Shown piece by piece: positions 46,276-57,296 of a stretch of 64,000 nt of DNA. Source of the stretch: Microstegium vimineum. Lineage: Eukaryota > Streptophyta > Magnoliopsida > Poales > Poaceae. The notes beneath the pieces were generated by a model. It was not told the DNA's origin. It did no database searches and was given only the letters and a program-made list of their open reading frames with translations. A program made the position numbers and the translations under genes. Numbering within the stretch: the stretch's first letter is position 1; each line of letters starts with the position of its first letter. The stretch is from positions 4,402,049 to 4,466,048 of the forward strand of contig CM039128.1 in the NCBI GenBank assembly GCA_022036555.1, in the 5' to 3' direction.

Positions 46276-47388
46276 TGTTGACACAAAAAGCGTCAGGATC
46301 TGCGAACACCTCGGGCTTATACCCGAAATTCGATATCCGGAGGCGTGCCAGTCGATTTGACCAGTTAATCGACAAGGACGATAACTAAAACAAGATTCAA
46401 TCTAGACAACGGCGATGCGCCCAGATGCTGAGATTGAGGCTTGATCAGGATAACTAGAGCAGAGCTGAACGAGGCAACAGCGATACATCCGGATGCCAAA
46501 GCTCAGAGGTACTCCCACGCGGAACTTGCAAGGGTTTGACGGAGGTCAGGATGATGCAGCCCGTCGAAGCTTGAAGAACTCGTTGATAAGCTATAACTAA
46601 TGCAATAAAGGGTAAATTGCGATAAAAGTAGAATAAGAGTAAATTGATTTGATTGATATTGGATTTTTTTTTATTTTTACACGCAGCCCTTGGGCACATA
46701 TTTATACTCCCGCATGGAGAGTTGTACAAAGACACGACTCGTATCTTTCCTAAAACAAACTCCTAACTTTAAGGAAACTGACTCGTGCAGGAGTCGGATC
46801 TAAAATAACAATATTATTTTTCTAAACAAATACGCCTATTTTAAAGGAAAACAAACGACTCATGCAAGAGCCGGACTCAAACTGCTATGATAATACTGGT
46901 ATAAAATCACCAGTTTCCTTATATCTCTCCCTCGATGAAAACTTTCCATCGGCAAATCCCTTCAATCCGCGGCTTCCTTCTTTGGCCACCGGCAATCCTC
47001 TGCTGCCATCAAACGCTAAGTCACCCTGTGATCATCGACACCCTATGCCCATCGGCATCGGCAATACTTCCCGATCGACAACCTTGTACTGGTAACTTGT
47101 CTTCACCAATCAATCCCTACCAGCAATCGATATATCTCTTCATCGGCAATCGACATCAGCTTCTCATCGGCAATCGGTACCAGCAACTTTACAGCCCGGG
47201 CGACTCGACTTCACCAATTAACCTCATCGGCAAGAATCATCCAACCTCCATCGGCAACACACTTAGTCTTTTCACAGCACACTTCCATCGGCAATACTGA
47301 CCCATGACTTCCCGATCCCGATGGAAAACGGTTGTCAATCGACACATGCCCTAGCTCACTTGACACGTGCCGAAAAACGATGTCAACA
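46276..47388 (-). repeat. 5' LTR of the Gypsy element (complete, 1113 bp)
   Basis: The ends are TGTTGACA and TGTCAACA, an 8-bp inverted pair. A minus-strand TATA box, TATAAATATG, lies at 46697-46706. The outer part is full of CATCGGCA words. The right flank begins CCAAG, a candidate 5-bp target duplication whose partner is lost. Confidence 0.9.
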
Positions 47389-47963
47389 CCAAGTTTCTAT
47401 TTTTGCCAAGTTAGAATACCAAATTGTTGCATAATTTTTTTTCTTGTTTTGCCAAAATTTTATGAATGCCAAATTAATTTGGCAAGCTATTGGAGATGCT
47501 CATGTTGAAGTTTCTTTTAGATATAACTTTTTTAATGGCTTATGAGTTATGAGTAATTCTAAACTTTTATTTATAATGGCACACGTAAAAGCATAGTAGA
47601 AAGGGGCACGACACAAACACCTATGTAGCGGAAGGATAATAGACAACATTCTATGTTCCCACTTTCTATTAATATTGGACATAATATATATCTAGATGTT
47701 TAGTAAAAACTATATATTAAAAAAACTAAAATAAGCTATAATTTGAAATGAACGGAGTAGATTTTTTTTTCTTGTGTTGTAGCGTACGTAGGATCATAAC
47801 TTTATTTCCTACTGGCAGTAGATACCAGTAGCCAGCAAACAAAACACTAGTACAAGGTTCTCGATCGAGTGGAGAAAATGAGGTGCATGTGATTGGTCTC
47901 CGGCTCTCCAGTATCCACACATGCCGCACACCAGGCCAACTTTCATGCAGGAGCATTCGCGCA
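47389..47963. other. AT-rich intergenic sequence
   Basis: No gene. A loose inverted repeat around TTTGCCAA/TTGGCAA at 47412-47490 suggests a degraded MITE. Confidence 0.4.
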
Positions 47964-49401
47964 CTAGCTCTTCAACAACGTCTCGACTTCCGACGCGAAA
48001 CGGTCCATGGCGTGGCTTGGCAGCACGATCATAACGCCCACCTTACCCTCCCCATCATCACCGCCAACATGAACAAAAAAAGCTCACCCCGAACAGCGTC
48101 GCAGCGGGTCCACCGAACACCGGCTCACCCCACCCAAAATCAACGCGGTGGAACCCAGCGTGCCGGTTATCCGAAGCGAGGAACAAGTTACCCATCGCCA
48201 CACACGGCCGGCCACGCAGCACGAGCACGTCCACCGTGGACCGCACGAACTCAGCAGTCACGGCCGCCACCTTGGTCTCCCGCACGAGCTCCACGGCGTC
48301 ACCTAGAGATCCGGCCAGCAGCGCCTCAGCGGTGCTCAGCGCGGCCACGGGCACGCACGCGTTGCCGTCAGGTCGCGCACGCCCCGCCTGAAGTTGACGA
48401 TGGATACCGCTCGCACCTCCTCGTCCGCTGGCACGTCCAGCGCCGCCGTGCGCGCTCGCCATAGCGCCGCTGTTAGCGTCTCGTAGGTCGTCGCCGTGTC
48501 GCGGAGCTTTGGTGGTAGGCGACGTTTGATGGCTGAGATGTCGGATGGACCGAACGGGAATGTCCGCGTCATCATGTCCCCCGCCGGCGGTGGTGGTGCC
48601 GGCGTTTGCACCGGCACCGCGTCGTCGAACTCGCGGTGAGGGAACGATGACCTTGGTGGGCTCCGCGCTTCGAGAAGCTCCCGGGACCATGCGGGTGTCA
48701 CGGTTGGCGACGGGACGCCGCCGCGCGTCAGCTCGGCTATGGCGGATATGAACTGCGCGATGCCAATGGCGTCGCAGATCGTGTGGTTGAGCCGGACCGC
48801 GACGACGAAGCCGCCGCAGAGCAGCCGGGTCACCTAGCGAGATCATGAATCAGATCATGCAAGAGATCGAGCGTCTTTTAATCATTTTTTTTCTTTGAAT
48901 TATTGGATGCAAATAAACTTGCATGGATAGTTACGTACCTGGATGAGCAGCAAGGGGCAGTTGAGCACGCCACTGGACCCGTGGACGTCGAAAAGCAGCT
49001 GATCCATGCAAGGGAACGGCGGTCTGAGTCCACCGGATGACGAGGCCGCCTCGAGCTCCGGCAGGCGCACGTCAGCGTCGGCTTCCACGAACAAGACCCC
49101 CTCACCGGTGCAGTCGACGACCAGCTTCCGCCCCTCCACCTCGCGCAGCCGCCGGGTCGTCGTCGGAAGCACGCGCACCGCCACCGCTGCCGCCGCGGTA
49201 GAAGAAGAGGAACGGCACGTGCCCGCGTAGCGTCTCCTGGTCGTCGATGTCGGACAGGCGCTTCGTCTCGCAAGGCGTCGGCAAGGCGGGGCCGACGAGC
49301 CCCGGCTCCCCCCGACGACGCACGGCGAATGCGAGCGGCGTCGGCTTGGTCATGGTCGTCGGCGTCTGGACGCAATGCTCCGTCGTCGTCGCTTCCGGCA
49401 T
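47964..49401 (-). pseudogene. BAHD acyltransferase pseudogene (benzoyl/acyl-CoA alcohol acyltransferase type)
   Basis: BAHD enzymes move an acyl group from acyl-CoA to an alcohol or amine in the cytosol. The start is MPEATTTEHCV near 49401; LSDIDDQETLRGHVP and RKLVVDCTGEGVLFVEADAD are typical of the benzyl-alcohol benzoyltransferase-like clade. Exon 1 ends LLLIQ|GTACGT near 48939, and exon 2 begins VTRLLCGGF after an AG near 48833. The catalytic HxxxD (HTICDA) lies at 48768-48785 and the structural DFGWG near 48128-48142. The frame is broken in exon 1 near 49185, with some 10-20 residues missing after FYRGG. It breaks again near 48360, where the usual G-Y-Y is lost before GNACVPVAA, and in a T run near 48070. 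The C-terminus ends KS* at 47964. Not functional as read. Confidence 0.85.
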
Positions 49402-49907
49402 GAGGTGCAGGTGCAGGGACTTGTATAGCCACTGGCCACAAAGTGATGTTTTGACTGGAAAAAACGCACCAACAGCAACGGGGTGAAATGACAGACGCTG
49501 GAAATTCTCGAGTGTGCTGTGCGCTATTCAATTCAAAGACGCATGCTGCCTAGGTAGATGAAGAGTATGCAAAGACTTGTAATAAGCGCAGTGCACTGTG
49601 TGTCACATCTCGTTTGTAAGTGTTTTGGACAAAATTATCCAAGTGAAGATGCTTGGTTGGTATCCATCTGTATCTCAGATTATGCCGCATTTGTCGGAAT
49701 AAGCCGGCAGCGATAGTAGTCGGCCAGAATTCAGTGCTAGGATCTAACAGCGACGACGAACACAAGTACTCCAAAATTGGGTGACGAACTTTGGGAATTC
49801 AGTGCCATTGTAATACTACTTTTCGACCTCGTCAAACTGCAGTGTACCCTCTCGATTCCAAAATAACAATCGTTTTCACTCTCCAAATAACTTTAACTAA
49901 CTATTTA
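49402..49907. other. Upstream region of the BAHD pseudogene
   Basis: No further gene is seen, and no clear TATA element could be assigned to the minus strand. Confidence 0.4.
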
Positions 49908-50161
49908 CTCCCTCCCTTTGTCCCTAAATATAAGTCATTATCATTGTGGAGAATTCATTTTTTTTAACTTGGATCAATTACATATAAAAGAATATAAATA
50001 TTAATTAGTATCATTTAGATAGGTCCTTGAATATACTTTTATAATAAATTTATTATTTTAAAGATATAAATATTACACATAATTTCAAAAAAACATAGTC
50101 AAATTTAAGAAAGTTAACATGCACGGAAACCATAATGACTTTCTTTTTGGACGAATGGAGT
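49908..50161. mobile_element. Stowaway-type MITE
   Basis: Starts CTCCCTCCCTTTGTCCC and ends GGACGAATGGAG, flanked by TA at 49906-49907 and 50162-50163. Subterminal ATAAGTCATTAT pairs with ATAATGACTT near 50134. It is 254 bp and AT-rich inside, with no coding. Confidence 0.8.
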
Positions 50162-50465
50162 ATATATAATATTAATATTTATGACACACAACTAATATCA
50201 TTACATAGATAGATGAATTTATTTTTATAATAAATTTGTTTACAAATACAAATGTTGTATTTTTATAATATAATTCAAATTCAAATCCTACATAAATAAT
50301 ATAATTGATATTAAGATTAAAAATTATCAAACGGATCCAAAAATTTACCAAAACTTGACATGAAACAATCTATGTTGTGTAGATGAGCTGTATGATGCAG
50401 GAGTGCCCAACACTCCACAAAGAGCCATTCATCGAGTGCCCATATTTGTCGTGTGTAACACTCGA

Positions 50466-51041
50466 CCGGCGCGTTGCTTCATGACAATAACGCCGGCGGA
50501 ACGGAGGACGTCCACCGCACCGGCCGCATTATCGGAGTAACCCTGAGCACTGTATAGGTCCTCCCAGCGAGCCTGCACCATCGTCGTCGTCGGGTCCTGC
50601 TGCGTTCTCCACCCAGCGAGCCTAAGGCTGCTGCCGGCGCCTGTTTTGCCATATATACGACGGGACCTACTGTTGCTGCCCGCCACTTCGGCTCCGCCTG
50701 ATGCCCTAACCAGCCGTGCACGCGTGCCTGCGGCCTCGTCCGTGTCTCGGTGGCGGCGGCGGCGGCCGCCGCCATGAGCGGAGGCTTGGGTGCGCATAGG
50801 GAATCCTAGTAGGCGAGGGTAGTGGGGTCGAGCGGAGGCTGCGGGTGTGGCCCCACCTGTCGGCGCCGGGTAAAGGAGTCCGGATGGGTTTGGTCGTGCC
50901 GGTAGACCTAGACATTTGCTCTTTTTAGTTGTAGAAGAAGAGATATTCGGTGGCCAGCGAAAGGATGAGTCGAGGAGAGATGTGGACAGCTGCTTGCAAT
51001 CCCGTGGGCAAGGAGAAGCAATTTGCGTGGGCTGTGGGCCG
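50466..51041 (-). repeat. Left arm of a 1.24-kb palindrome
   Basis: This is an inverted copy of 51126-51703, about 576 bp, with about 97% identity by eye. The minus-strand frame (51052-50429, 207 codons) parallels the plus-strand frame of the other arm almost residue for residue. A shorter frame from 50775 starts MAAAAAAATETRTR and stays open for 98 codons here, but has a TAG in the other arm. The gene is not recognised. Confidence 0.9.
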
Positions 51042-51125
51042 ATATAAAACACTCGGCAAACCTTTAACCATTCGACAAAAGAAATTATGATTTTTTATTT
51101 AGCAAAAATAAAAGCTGGAGATACG
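51042..51125. other. Palindrome centre with CACTA-like words
   Basis: An 84-bp spacer contains ACACTCGGCAAACC at about 51049-51062 and ATTCGACAAAAG, words of the CACTCGGCAAA family. The left border of the palindrome has TAACACTCGACC near 50456. GGCCCACAGCCCAC motifs begin both arms, so the centre could hold a divergent promoter. Confidence 0.55.
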
Positions 51126-51703
51126 GCCGGCCCACAGCCCACGCAAATTGCTTCTCCTGGCCCACGGGATTGCAAGCAGCTGTCCACATCTCTCCTCGAC
51201 TCATCCTTTCGCTGGCCACCGAATATCTCTTCTTCTACAACTAAAAAGAGCAAATGTCTAGGTCTACCGGCACGACCAAACCCATCCGGACTCCTTCACC
51301 CGGCGCCGACAGGTGGGGCCACACCCGCAGCCTCCGCTCGACCCCACTACCCTCGCCTACTAGGATTCCCTATGCGCACCCAAGCCTCCGCTCATGGCGG
51401 CGGCGGCCGCCGCCGCCACCGAGACACGGACGAGGCCGTAGGCACGCGTGCACGGCTGGTTAGGGCATCAGGTGGAGCCGGAGTGGCGGGCAGCAACAGC
51501 AGGTCCCGTCGTATATATGGCAAAACAGGCGCCGACAGCAGCCTTAGGCTCGCTGTGTGGAGAACGCAGCAGGACCCGACGACGACGATGGCGCAGGCTC
51601 GCTGGGAGGACCTATACAGTGCTCAGGGTTACTCCGATAATGCGGCCGGTGCGGTGGACGTCCTCCGTTCCGCCGGTGTCATTGTCATGAAGCAACACGC
51701 CAC
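51126..51703 (+). repeat. Right arm of the palindrome, with an unidentified gene fragment
   Basis: The arm is inverted relative to 50466-51041. The plus-strand frame 51087-51776 (229 codons) is Arg/Ser/Pro-rich, then reads ARWEDLYSAQGYSDNAAG and VDVLRSAGVIVMKQ at the end. The arm looks like a promoter-proximal gene segment: GGCCCA motifs, C-rich leader, then a GGCGGCGGC-rich first exon. No domain is recognised. Confidence 0.85.
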
Positions 51704-54449
51704 CAGCACCAGCCACCAGGTATTTGTCGCGCACCTCGTTCCACCACTGGTTCCGAACCAGCCGCTGCGCGCTTGAGCCTCCTCTGCCCGATCTACTTCT
51801 CTCCGCTCCCTCTTTCTCTGTCTAGCGGAACTCACCATGTGTGCTTCCCGATGCTTAGTTTGGTAATATCTTCTGGTTTATGATGAGAAAGGATGGTTTC
51901 CTTTGGGTTTAATCGGTTCTGAGATTGAACTGCAAAATCAATACAATTTTTGGTCGCATCGTCAAAGGCACCATATGCACCTGTGCAAATGATCAAATTT
52001 CTCATCCAGACTAGCTGCTGCTGCTAATGTTCAGTTTTACATAGCATTAGCCCGACAAAAGTCACGGCTGATCATATTCATATACATGATTCACTTGATT
52101 AAAAAAATCATATATCTGCTACTTGAGTACTTGTAGCCTAACTAATTTAACCAATTTGAGTTTGTAGCTAGGAACTTTCACTGCTCTGTAGATCACTGAA
52201 CGAATTTTAGTTCTGGAGTTTGTACCTCACTGATGAATTTTGTTCGTTTTTAAAAAAAAATATTATCACTGCATTCTTAGGTCTATTTCAGACTGCAACA
52301 TGACATATGCCTTCAGCTGGTTGTGTAGTTACAACAACACTTGGCCAGTTGGCCTGGGCAACACTTTTTTGACCTTGCAACGCTTTCTGTCATACCTTTC
52401 TCTGAACTTTGTTTGACTATAGCATCAATCTTTATACCTTAGACCTCTAGGATTAATACAAAGTTAATTAGTCTCTAATCCTAAATCTCTTCTCTTTGAT
52501 ACGTCTTTCAGTGTCATTGTCATACCTTCGCTTATTTGTTGCTTGTGGAGTCGAGCACAAAAAGTGGATTAGTTTTTTTATGAAGCATCAAAAGGCATCT
52601 GTACAAATGTTTTGGTTCATATTTCCAGTACCTTAGTAGCAGTCAGCAAAAAAACGTATCTTGCCAAAGCCTAAACCAATTTCTTGTTTCTTTGCCCTTT
52701 CCAATAAAATGAATTACATAGTTTCTAATCTCTGAACAGATGAACATGAATATTTTTTGATTTGTAAATCAAAATAAACGTATAACATATGGAATATAGT
52801 TGTGATATTAGAAGTAGCTTCAGTAAATACCGAGGAAAACAACTCGCTGCCGGTTGGTAGCAACAGCTTACCTTAGAATGATACTTGATATCCCAGTTAA
52901 TTTCATCTGAATAATATGTTGTTTGGTTAAGCAACACCTCATATAAGCTTAATGATCCTTTTGAAATAATCTTTGTTTCAGTGCCATGCTGGCTAAGAAA
53001 CATCGGAGTGCCAAGGCTCATGTCGTGTTGTGCCATGTGTGCTGATGAGCCGGCTAGAGGCTGGAGAATCTAGTGGTACAATGTGTGGAACAAGGACATG
53101 AACATGATGATTCTCCTTGAATTTATGATCAGCTTCAAGTGATTCTATTGATACGTGCAGTGCAGGGCTACAACAACTCTTAGGTACATGAGGTCAAACT
53201 TCAGATGCACTTGCATGAGTCATATATCTACTATTTTCATATGTCACAATTTATTGAAAACTAACATAAGGCACTATTCCCATCTCTCTTTATGCTCCAC
53301 TTTATATGCCCAGCGTCTATATCTTCTGAACTAATGGTGGCTATTTTTACATGTCTCTCATACTAACAGGTTTGTTTGAAACTTTATAGAACCGCAACCA
53401 TCAGAGGTAGCATGCTATAATTGACGAGGTAAATTATGTTCAATTTTGAAGGCTTGAGATAGGTTTATATATGAGTCGTTCATTTTTCATAATGCAGGCT
53501 TCTTTATATGCTCTGAATCTTAGGGTGAAGATTGGCACATTGCGAGGTAGAGTTCGAGCTGTGAAACTGCCTCCATAAGGACTTTGATGTTGGTCCTTAG
53601 CCTCAAGCTCTCAACTATGTGTGTTATAAAAGCCACACAACTTTGATTTCATGGTCTTTATTGTCACCCAAGAAATTTCTTTGACATGATCCAGGAGAAA
53701 TTAAGCCCCAAAAAATTATTGTGTTTTTAGTTACTAGAACCAGTGATAGTTCCTAGGCCAAGGAAGGTGGAAGTTGAGCCAAGCAGCTGCACGACATATG
53801 ACATACAATTCAGGCAATAGTACTATTGTCTCTGTTCATTCAATATTGCAACATGTCACACGAGAATTCCTGACTTGTAACTGAGTTTTCTATTTGTTGT
53901 TGTTGTATTATGATTTGGGTTTAGGGTAAAAAAAATAGTGGCTGAATACTGAATTTTTGGTTTAGGTTAATTGGGTCGCACATACAAATGCAATTGTATA
54001 CTACCGTTGTTCATAACACAAATAGAAGGTATTCTGACATTTGCAAATTGTCTTGAAATGTAGAGGATTCTAGGTGAAATAGGAAAACACTTGAACGATG
54101 TGCACAAGTATACAAAACATATACCTTTACGTACAATTTGAGGCAGGGGTTAGCCCATCAGGCACCCATGAAAGTCTCAGGTTCCCTTATATATTAGTAC
54201 AATTTAATTTGATCAAAATGATATTTTATTTTGTATTTCTTTTTCCTAAATATAAAGGGGAAAATTTTATTTCAATAATCACGTGCAGATATATATTGCA
54301 ATATATGCTCCTGTATTTTTTTGGTTGCTATTTAAATTTTATGAAACGGTGAGACATTGATATTATCGTATTGTTTTTTTTTATATCCGTTGCAACTCAC
54401 GGGCACTCGCCTAGTCTTAAAAAAAGACTCGAATATTCCTTTGGCGATA
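51704..54449. other. AT-rich region without a recognised gene
   Basis: There is no long frame. Several short stretches look like plant intron or UTR sequence, and some may be exons of the captured mosaic (for instance around 52980-53090), but I cannot identify any. Confidence 0.35.
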
Positions 54450-54452
54450 ACA

Positions 54453-54691
54453 GCCACGCGGGAAGGGCGGCGTTGGAGGGAAGGCCACCTCCGACGACTC
54501 CAGCAACGGTGCGTTTGAGCCCCGGCCGGGCCTCCGCCGTGGCCGGCCCGTAGCTGGGAGCGTAGCCTCCCTGGCCGCGGCTGCTGCTGACCTGGCTGGG
54601 GGCGTTGTGTCGTCGTCGCCGGCGACACCCGCAAGCGCATCGTCGGCGTCCGCCTCCCGTGGCTCCGTCGACGTCACCAACTTCTACGCCG
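54453..54691 (+). pseudogene. Orphan GC-rich exon ending at a splice donor
   Basis: The plus frame from about 54453 is open, through KATSDDSSNGAFEP and VVSSSPATPASASSASASRG to DVTNFYA, where GCCG|GTAAAC is a good donor. No ATG or upstream exon is visible. The antisense frame is also open over the same bases, which GC-rich sequence makes likely. The protein is not identified. Confidence 0.4.
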
Positions 54692-54865
54692 GTAAACCTC
54701 CCAACCCCCGCCTCCTGTTTCTCTGTCCGTCACTAGGGAGCTCAGGGTGCACGGATCGATCTGCTCTCCCCAGTCCGCCTATCCGTGGATCGATCCGTGC
54801 GCGGGCTCGGTTCGTCCCAGGGTTCCGATCTGATCCTCGCCTCGCCGGAGGAGGAACCGGGGGAG

Positions 54866-54929
54866 ATGAGCGGCACCGGGGGCAGCCACCAGCAGCAGTA
54901 TCAGAGGCTCCGGCAGCAGCAGCAGCAGG
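54866..54929 (+). pseudogene. Orphan start exon, MSGTGG... with poly-Gln
   Basis: ATGAGCGGCACCGGGGGCAG in good context begins a short Gln-rich N-terminus ending CAGCAG|GTTAGG, a plausible donor. The next part of the protein could not be found with confidence. The sequence at 55158-55230 after TTTTGCAG may be a second exon. Not identified. Confidence 0.4.
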
Positions 54930-55157
54930 TTAGGTACTGTGCGCGTGCATCATGTTCGATCAATTGACTCTTTACATTTTTTGTTCAGCGTTGAGGTCAT
55001 TGGTTTTCTCCACTTTCCGTTTTCATGTCTTCGGTGAGAGGATTGATCGGCTTGCCTGTGGATTGGCTCTATGACAGGAGCGTTTCTAAATGAATTTGGG
55101 CATTCGATTCTTCTTATCACATCTACCTCCATTCTCATTTTCTTTCAACTTTTGCAG

Positions 55158-55440
55158 TTATCTCAAAGTTTGCGGATCAACATACATCCTCAGAAGAAAA
55201 CTTTCCAAGTACAGATCCAACAGGGGTGGCGCGGATCTGCTCACTGGCACTTTGATCTAAGATGCCTTCGCTTATTGATACCTCCACTGCACCTCCCTCC
55301 AAGGGTATTATTTTCATCTCTCCTTGGAATGGCTGTGTTACATCATTTACCATCTGAGGACTGATATATACCTAGTCATCATGATGAGGATGAAAACAGG
55401 ATTAGGAATGATATTGATGGAACCACTGTGTTACATCATT
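55158..55440. other. Possible exon and short direct repeats
   Basis: A stretch after TTTTGCAG has one frame open for about 30 codons (SKFADQHTSSEENFPS). Two copies of 'tgttacatcatttacca' lie at about 55338 and 55430, and 'catgctttcagcac' occurs twice near 55503 and 55546. These suggest local duplication within the mosaic. Confidence 0.3.
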
Positions 55441-56154
55441 TACCAACCGAGGAATGATATTTGTTCAGTCAAGAATTTTATGGTTGCACAAGAGTAGTTA
55501 CATGCTTTCAGCACAGTTGGTTATGGCTGAACAGGAGTATGTGCATGCTTTCAGCACTGCTGGTGTGACTATGGATTGGAGATGTTTAGTTCTCTTGACT
55601 GAATATTTTTAGCCTGCTTTGCACGATAGTTTTCAGGTTTGGTTGTAGTGAGCATGACTAATTTTGTATACTGATAATATTTGAGGAAAAAATAGAAGAT
55701 GTATGAGCATGGCTAATTAGTGACAGCATGTTATTTGATGCTTTATAGGGTATCAAATGTACTTTAGTTATTATCTCCACTGCTTCCCTTTATTAACAGT
55801 AAAATGACCTCTTGATGCATTGATGGGTTGTTGCATGAATACTAATATGATAATTTCAGTTGGTTTAGTACTAGCAGCATTTCTGATTTCTTGTATGGAA
55901 GCAATTGCACTGCCATTTTTCTTCATGAGCTCCAGCAGTACCACCTTCCTGCTTATAGATTATAATTTTTGATTGGTTGATTAACAAACTGATTTCTACT
56001 GAAACACTTATATCTTTTCCTATTGATTTTCTTTTATTTAGCTGATGTTTCTGAGTTTCCATTCTACTGCAGGGTTTTCTTTGCCCCACTCTATTCTATA
56101 ATCTTCATGTGATTGAAAGTTTGGCATCTGTTCTCATTGAAGCTGTGAAACTCA

Positions 56155-56266
56155 GATCATGGCCATGTGCTTGAAGCCTGCAGTAGATTGAAGAAGCTGG
56201 AACTAGGTTATCTCGATCTCTATCTTATTCACTTTGCTGTAGCTACTTGGCATACAGTTAAGTTCT
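56155..56266 (+). pseudogene. Aldo-keto reductase exon fragment
   Basis: The translated stretch reads DHGHVLEACSRLKKLELGYL then DLYLIHFAVATWHT. It matches the strand and helix around the conserved Y-L-D-L-Y-L-I-H-(F/W)-P of plant aldo-keto reductases, specifically the mannose/sorbitol-6-phosphate reductase-like group as I remember it. These are NADPH-dependent carbonyl reductases of the cytosol. Compared with the family, Pro is replaced by Ala after HF, one residue (Ser) is missing in the helix, and Lys is Trp before HT. It is followed by a donor-like CATACA|GTTAAG. The catalytic Asp/Tyr/Lys/His exons were not found, so this is a captured or broken fragment. Confidence 0.72.
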
Positions 56267-57009
56267 TTGCCCTTTGCATAATATTTAGAAAGATTTTTCC
56301 CATGCTTGACAATTTACTTTTCATGTTGGTGAAGTCACTTTTTCTTATAATAATAATAATACTATCAATCATCGCGGCTCATAACTCCTAGGGTGGCTGC
56401 ACTGCCAACATTGAGTGGTTTGGGCGGTCTCATGCTCATGCCTCGACTAATGGCTGCACTGCTAAAGCAGAATAGCTATCATGGTCAGTATCAATGGGAA
56501 CTTTGTTTTGATTTGTACCATTTGGTCATAGAAACTTTGGTTATGCAATCCTGCATGCAGTAGATTGGTTCACTGTGGTAGCATTTCCCTTGTAAAATTG
56601 TTCACACTGATGCCAGGAACGAACATTGTTGAACTCTGTTTCTTAACCACCGTACCATTGTTGCAGGACTAGAGTGTTGCTATTACCTTTCACAAAGCGC
56701 CGCGAATCAGAGAAGGATGTGATGGATCGACATCCATCTGATACATTAGCAGTAGTTCCGCTCTTGCCTTAGCGGCTTGTCGTATGGTGTCTTGTTGATT
56801 TGCATTGTCTAAACATCCTCACCCTACCATTGTTCAGTCTGAGGTTTTCTCTGTCGTCTTGTCTCCTGCGTGTATTGTTTTAGACTATGCTATGTTGGTA
56901 ATCTGCCAATAATTTGGAGATAGAAACTTATTTCTGTATGGAGGATTTTAATATTTGGATGGATATATTATTAATGTATGCTTACATTGGTTCATTCTCG
57001 AATGATTTG

Positions 57010-57296
57010 TGCTGATTTACCTTGTTTATTAGAAGGCATCTGCAAAATGACTTTGTATATACTGATATTAGAAGGCATTCTCAAAAAATGCCTCAAAAGA
57101 CCTGATATTAGAAGGCATTCTTAAAAAATGCCTCAAAAAAATTATATTAGAAGGCATTCTTAAAAAATACCTTAAAGACCTTTTAAGTCTAGTTTATAGC
57201 AGGCATTCTAAAAATGCCTTAAAAGGTCTCTAAAGGCATTTTGATGACTTATAAAGGTATTTTTAAATGCCTTGTATAAAGGGACATGCTGTAGTG
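57010..57296. mobile_element. CACTA transposon right terminus with AAGGCATT repeats
   Basis: AGGCATT(C/T)T and its inverted partner ATGCCT recur more than ten times, then ACATGCTGTAGTG at 57284-57296 forms a CACTA-type terminus (CACTACAGCATGT on the other strand). The next bases, TTC, would be one copy of the 3-bp target duplication. I could not find the left terminus, so the extent to the left is unknown; it may include the orphan exons from 54.4 kb on. Confidence 0.75.

Larger units (their letters stand above)
34726..47388 (-). mobile_element. Tat-lineage Gypsy LTR retrotransposon with an antisense gene, minus strand
   Basis: The order on the minus strand is: 5' LTR (47388-46276), primer binding site, gag, protease, RT-RNase H-integrase, an oppositely transcribed gene, polypurine tract (CTGGGGGGGGCATA, about 35505-35492), and a truncated 3' LTR (35491-34726). 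The LTRs begin TGTTGACA and end TGTCAACA. The extra gene between pol and the 3' LTR, the integrase without a chromodomain-like tail, and the primer site type suggest the Tat branch. In the part that can be compared the LTRs differ by about 3-4% plus an indel. The CACTA side has removed about 345 bp of the 3' LTR, so the left target duplication is lost. Gag and protease are broken; pol is nearly intact. Confidence 0.9.

Noticed and set aside
56155..56700. A complete aldo-keto reductase gene
   Set aside because: Only one exon's worth of homology could be found; the catalytic and cofactor-binding exons are missing.
57010..57290. Microsatellite or satellite array
   Set aside because: The AAGGCATT units alternate orientation and end in a CACTA terminus, so transposon subterminal repeats explain them better.
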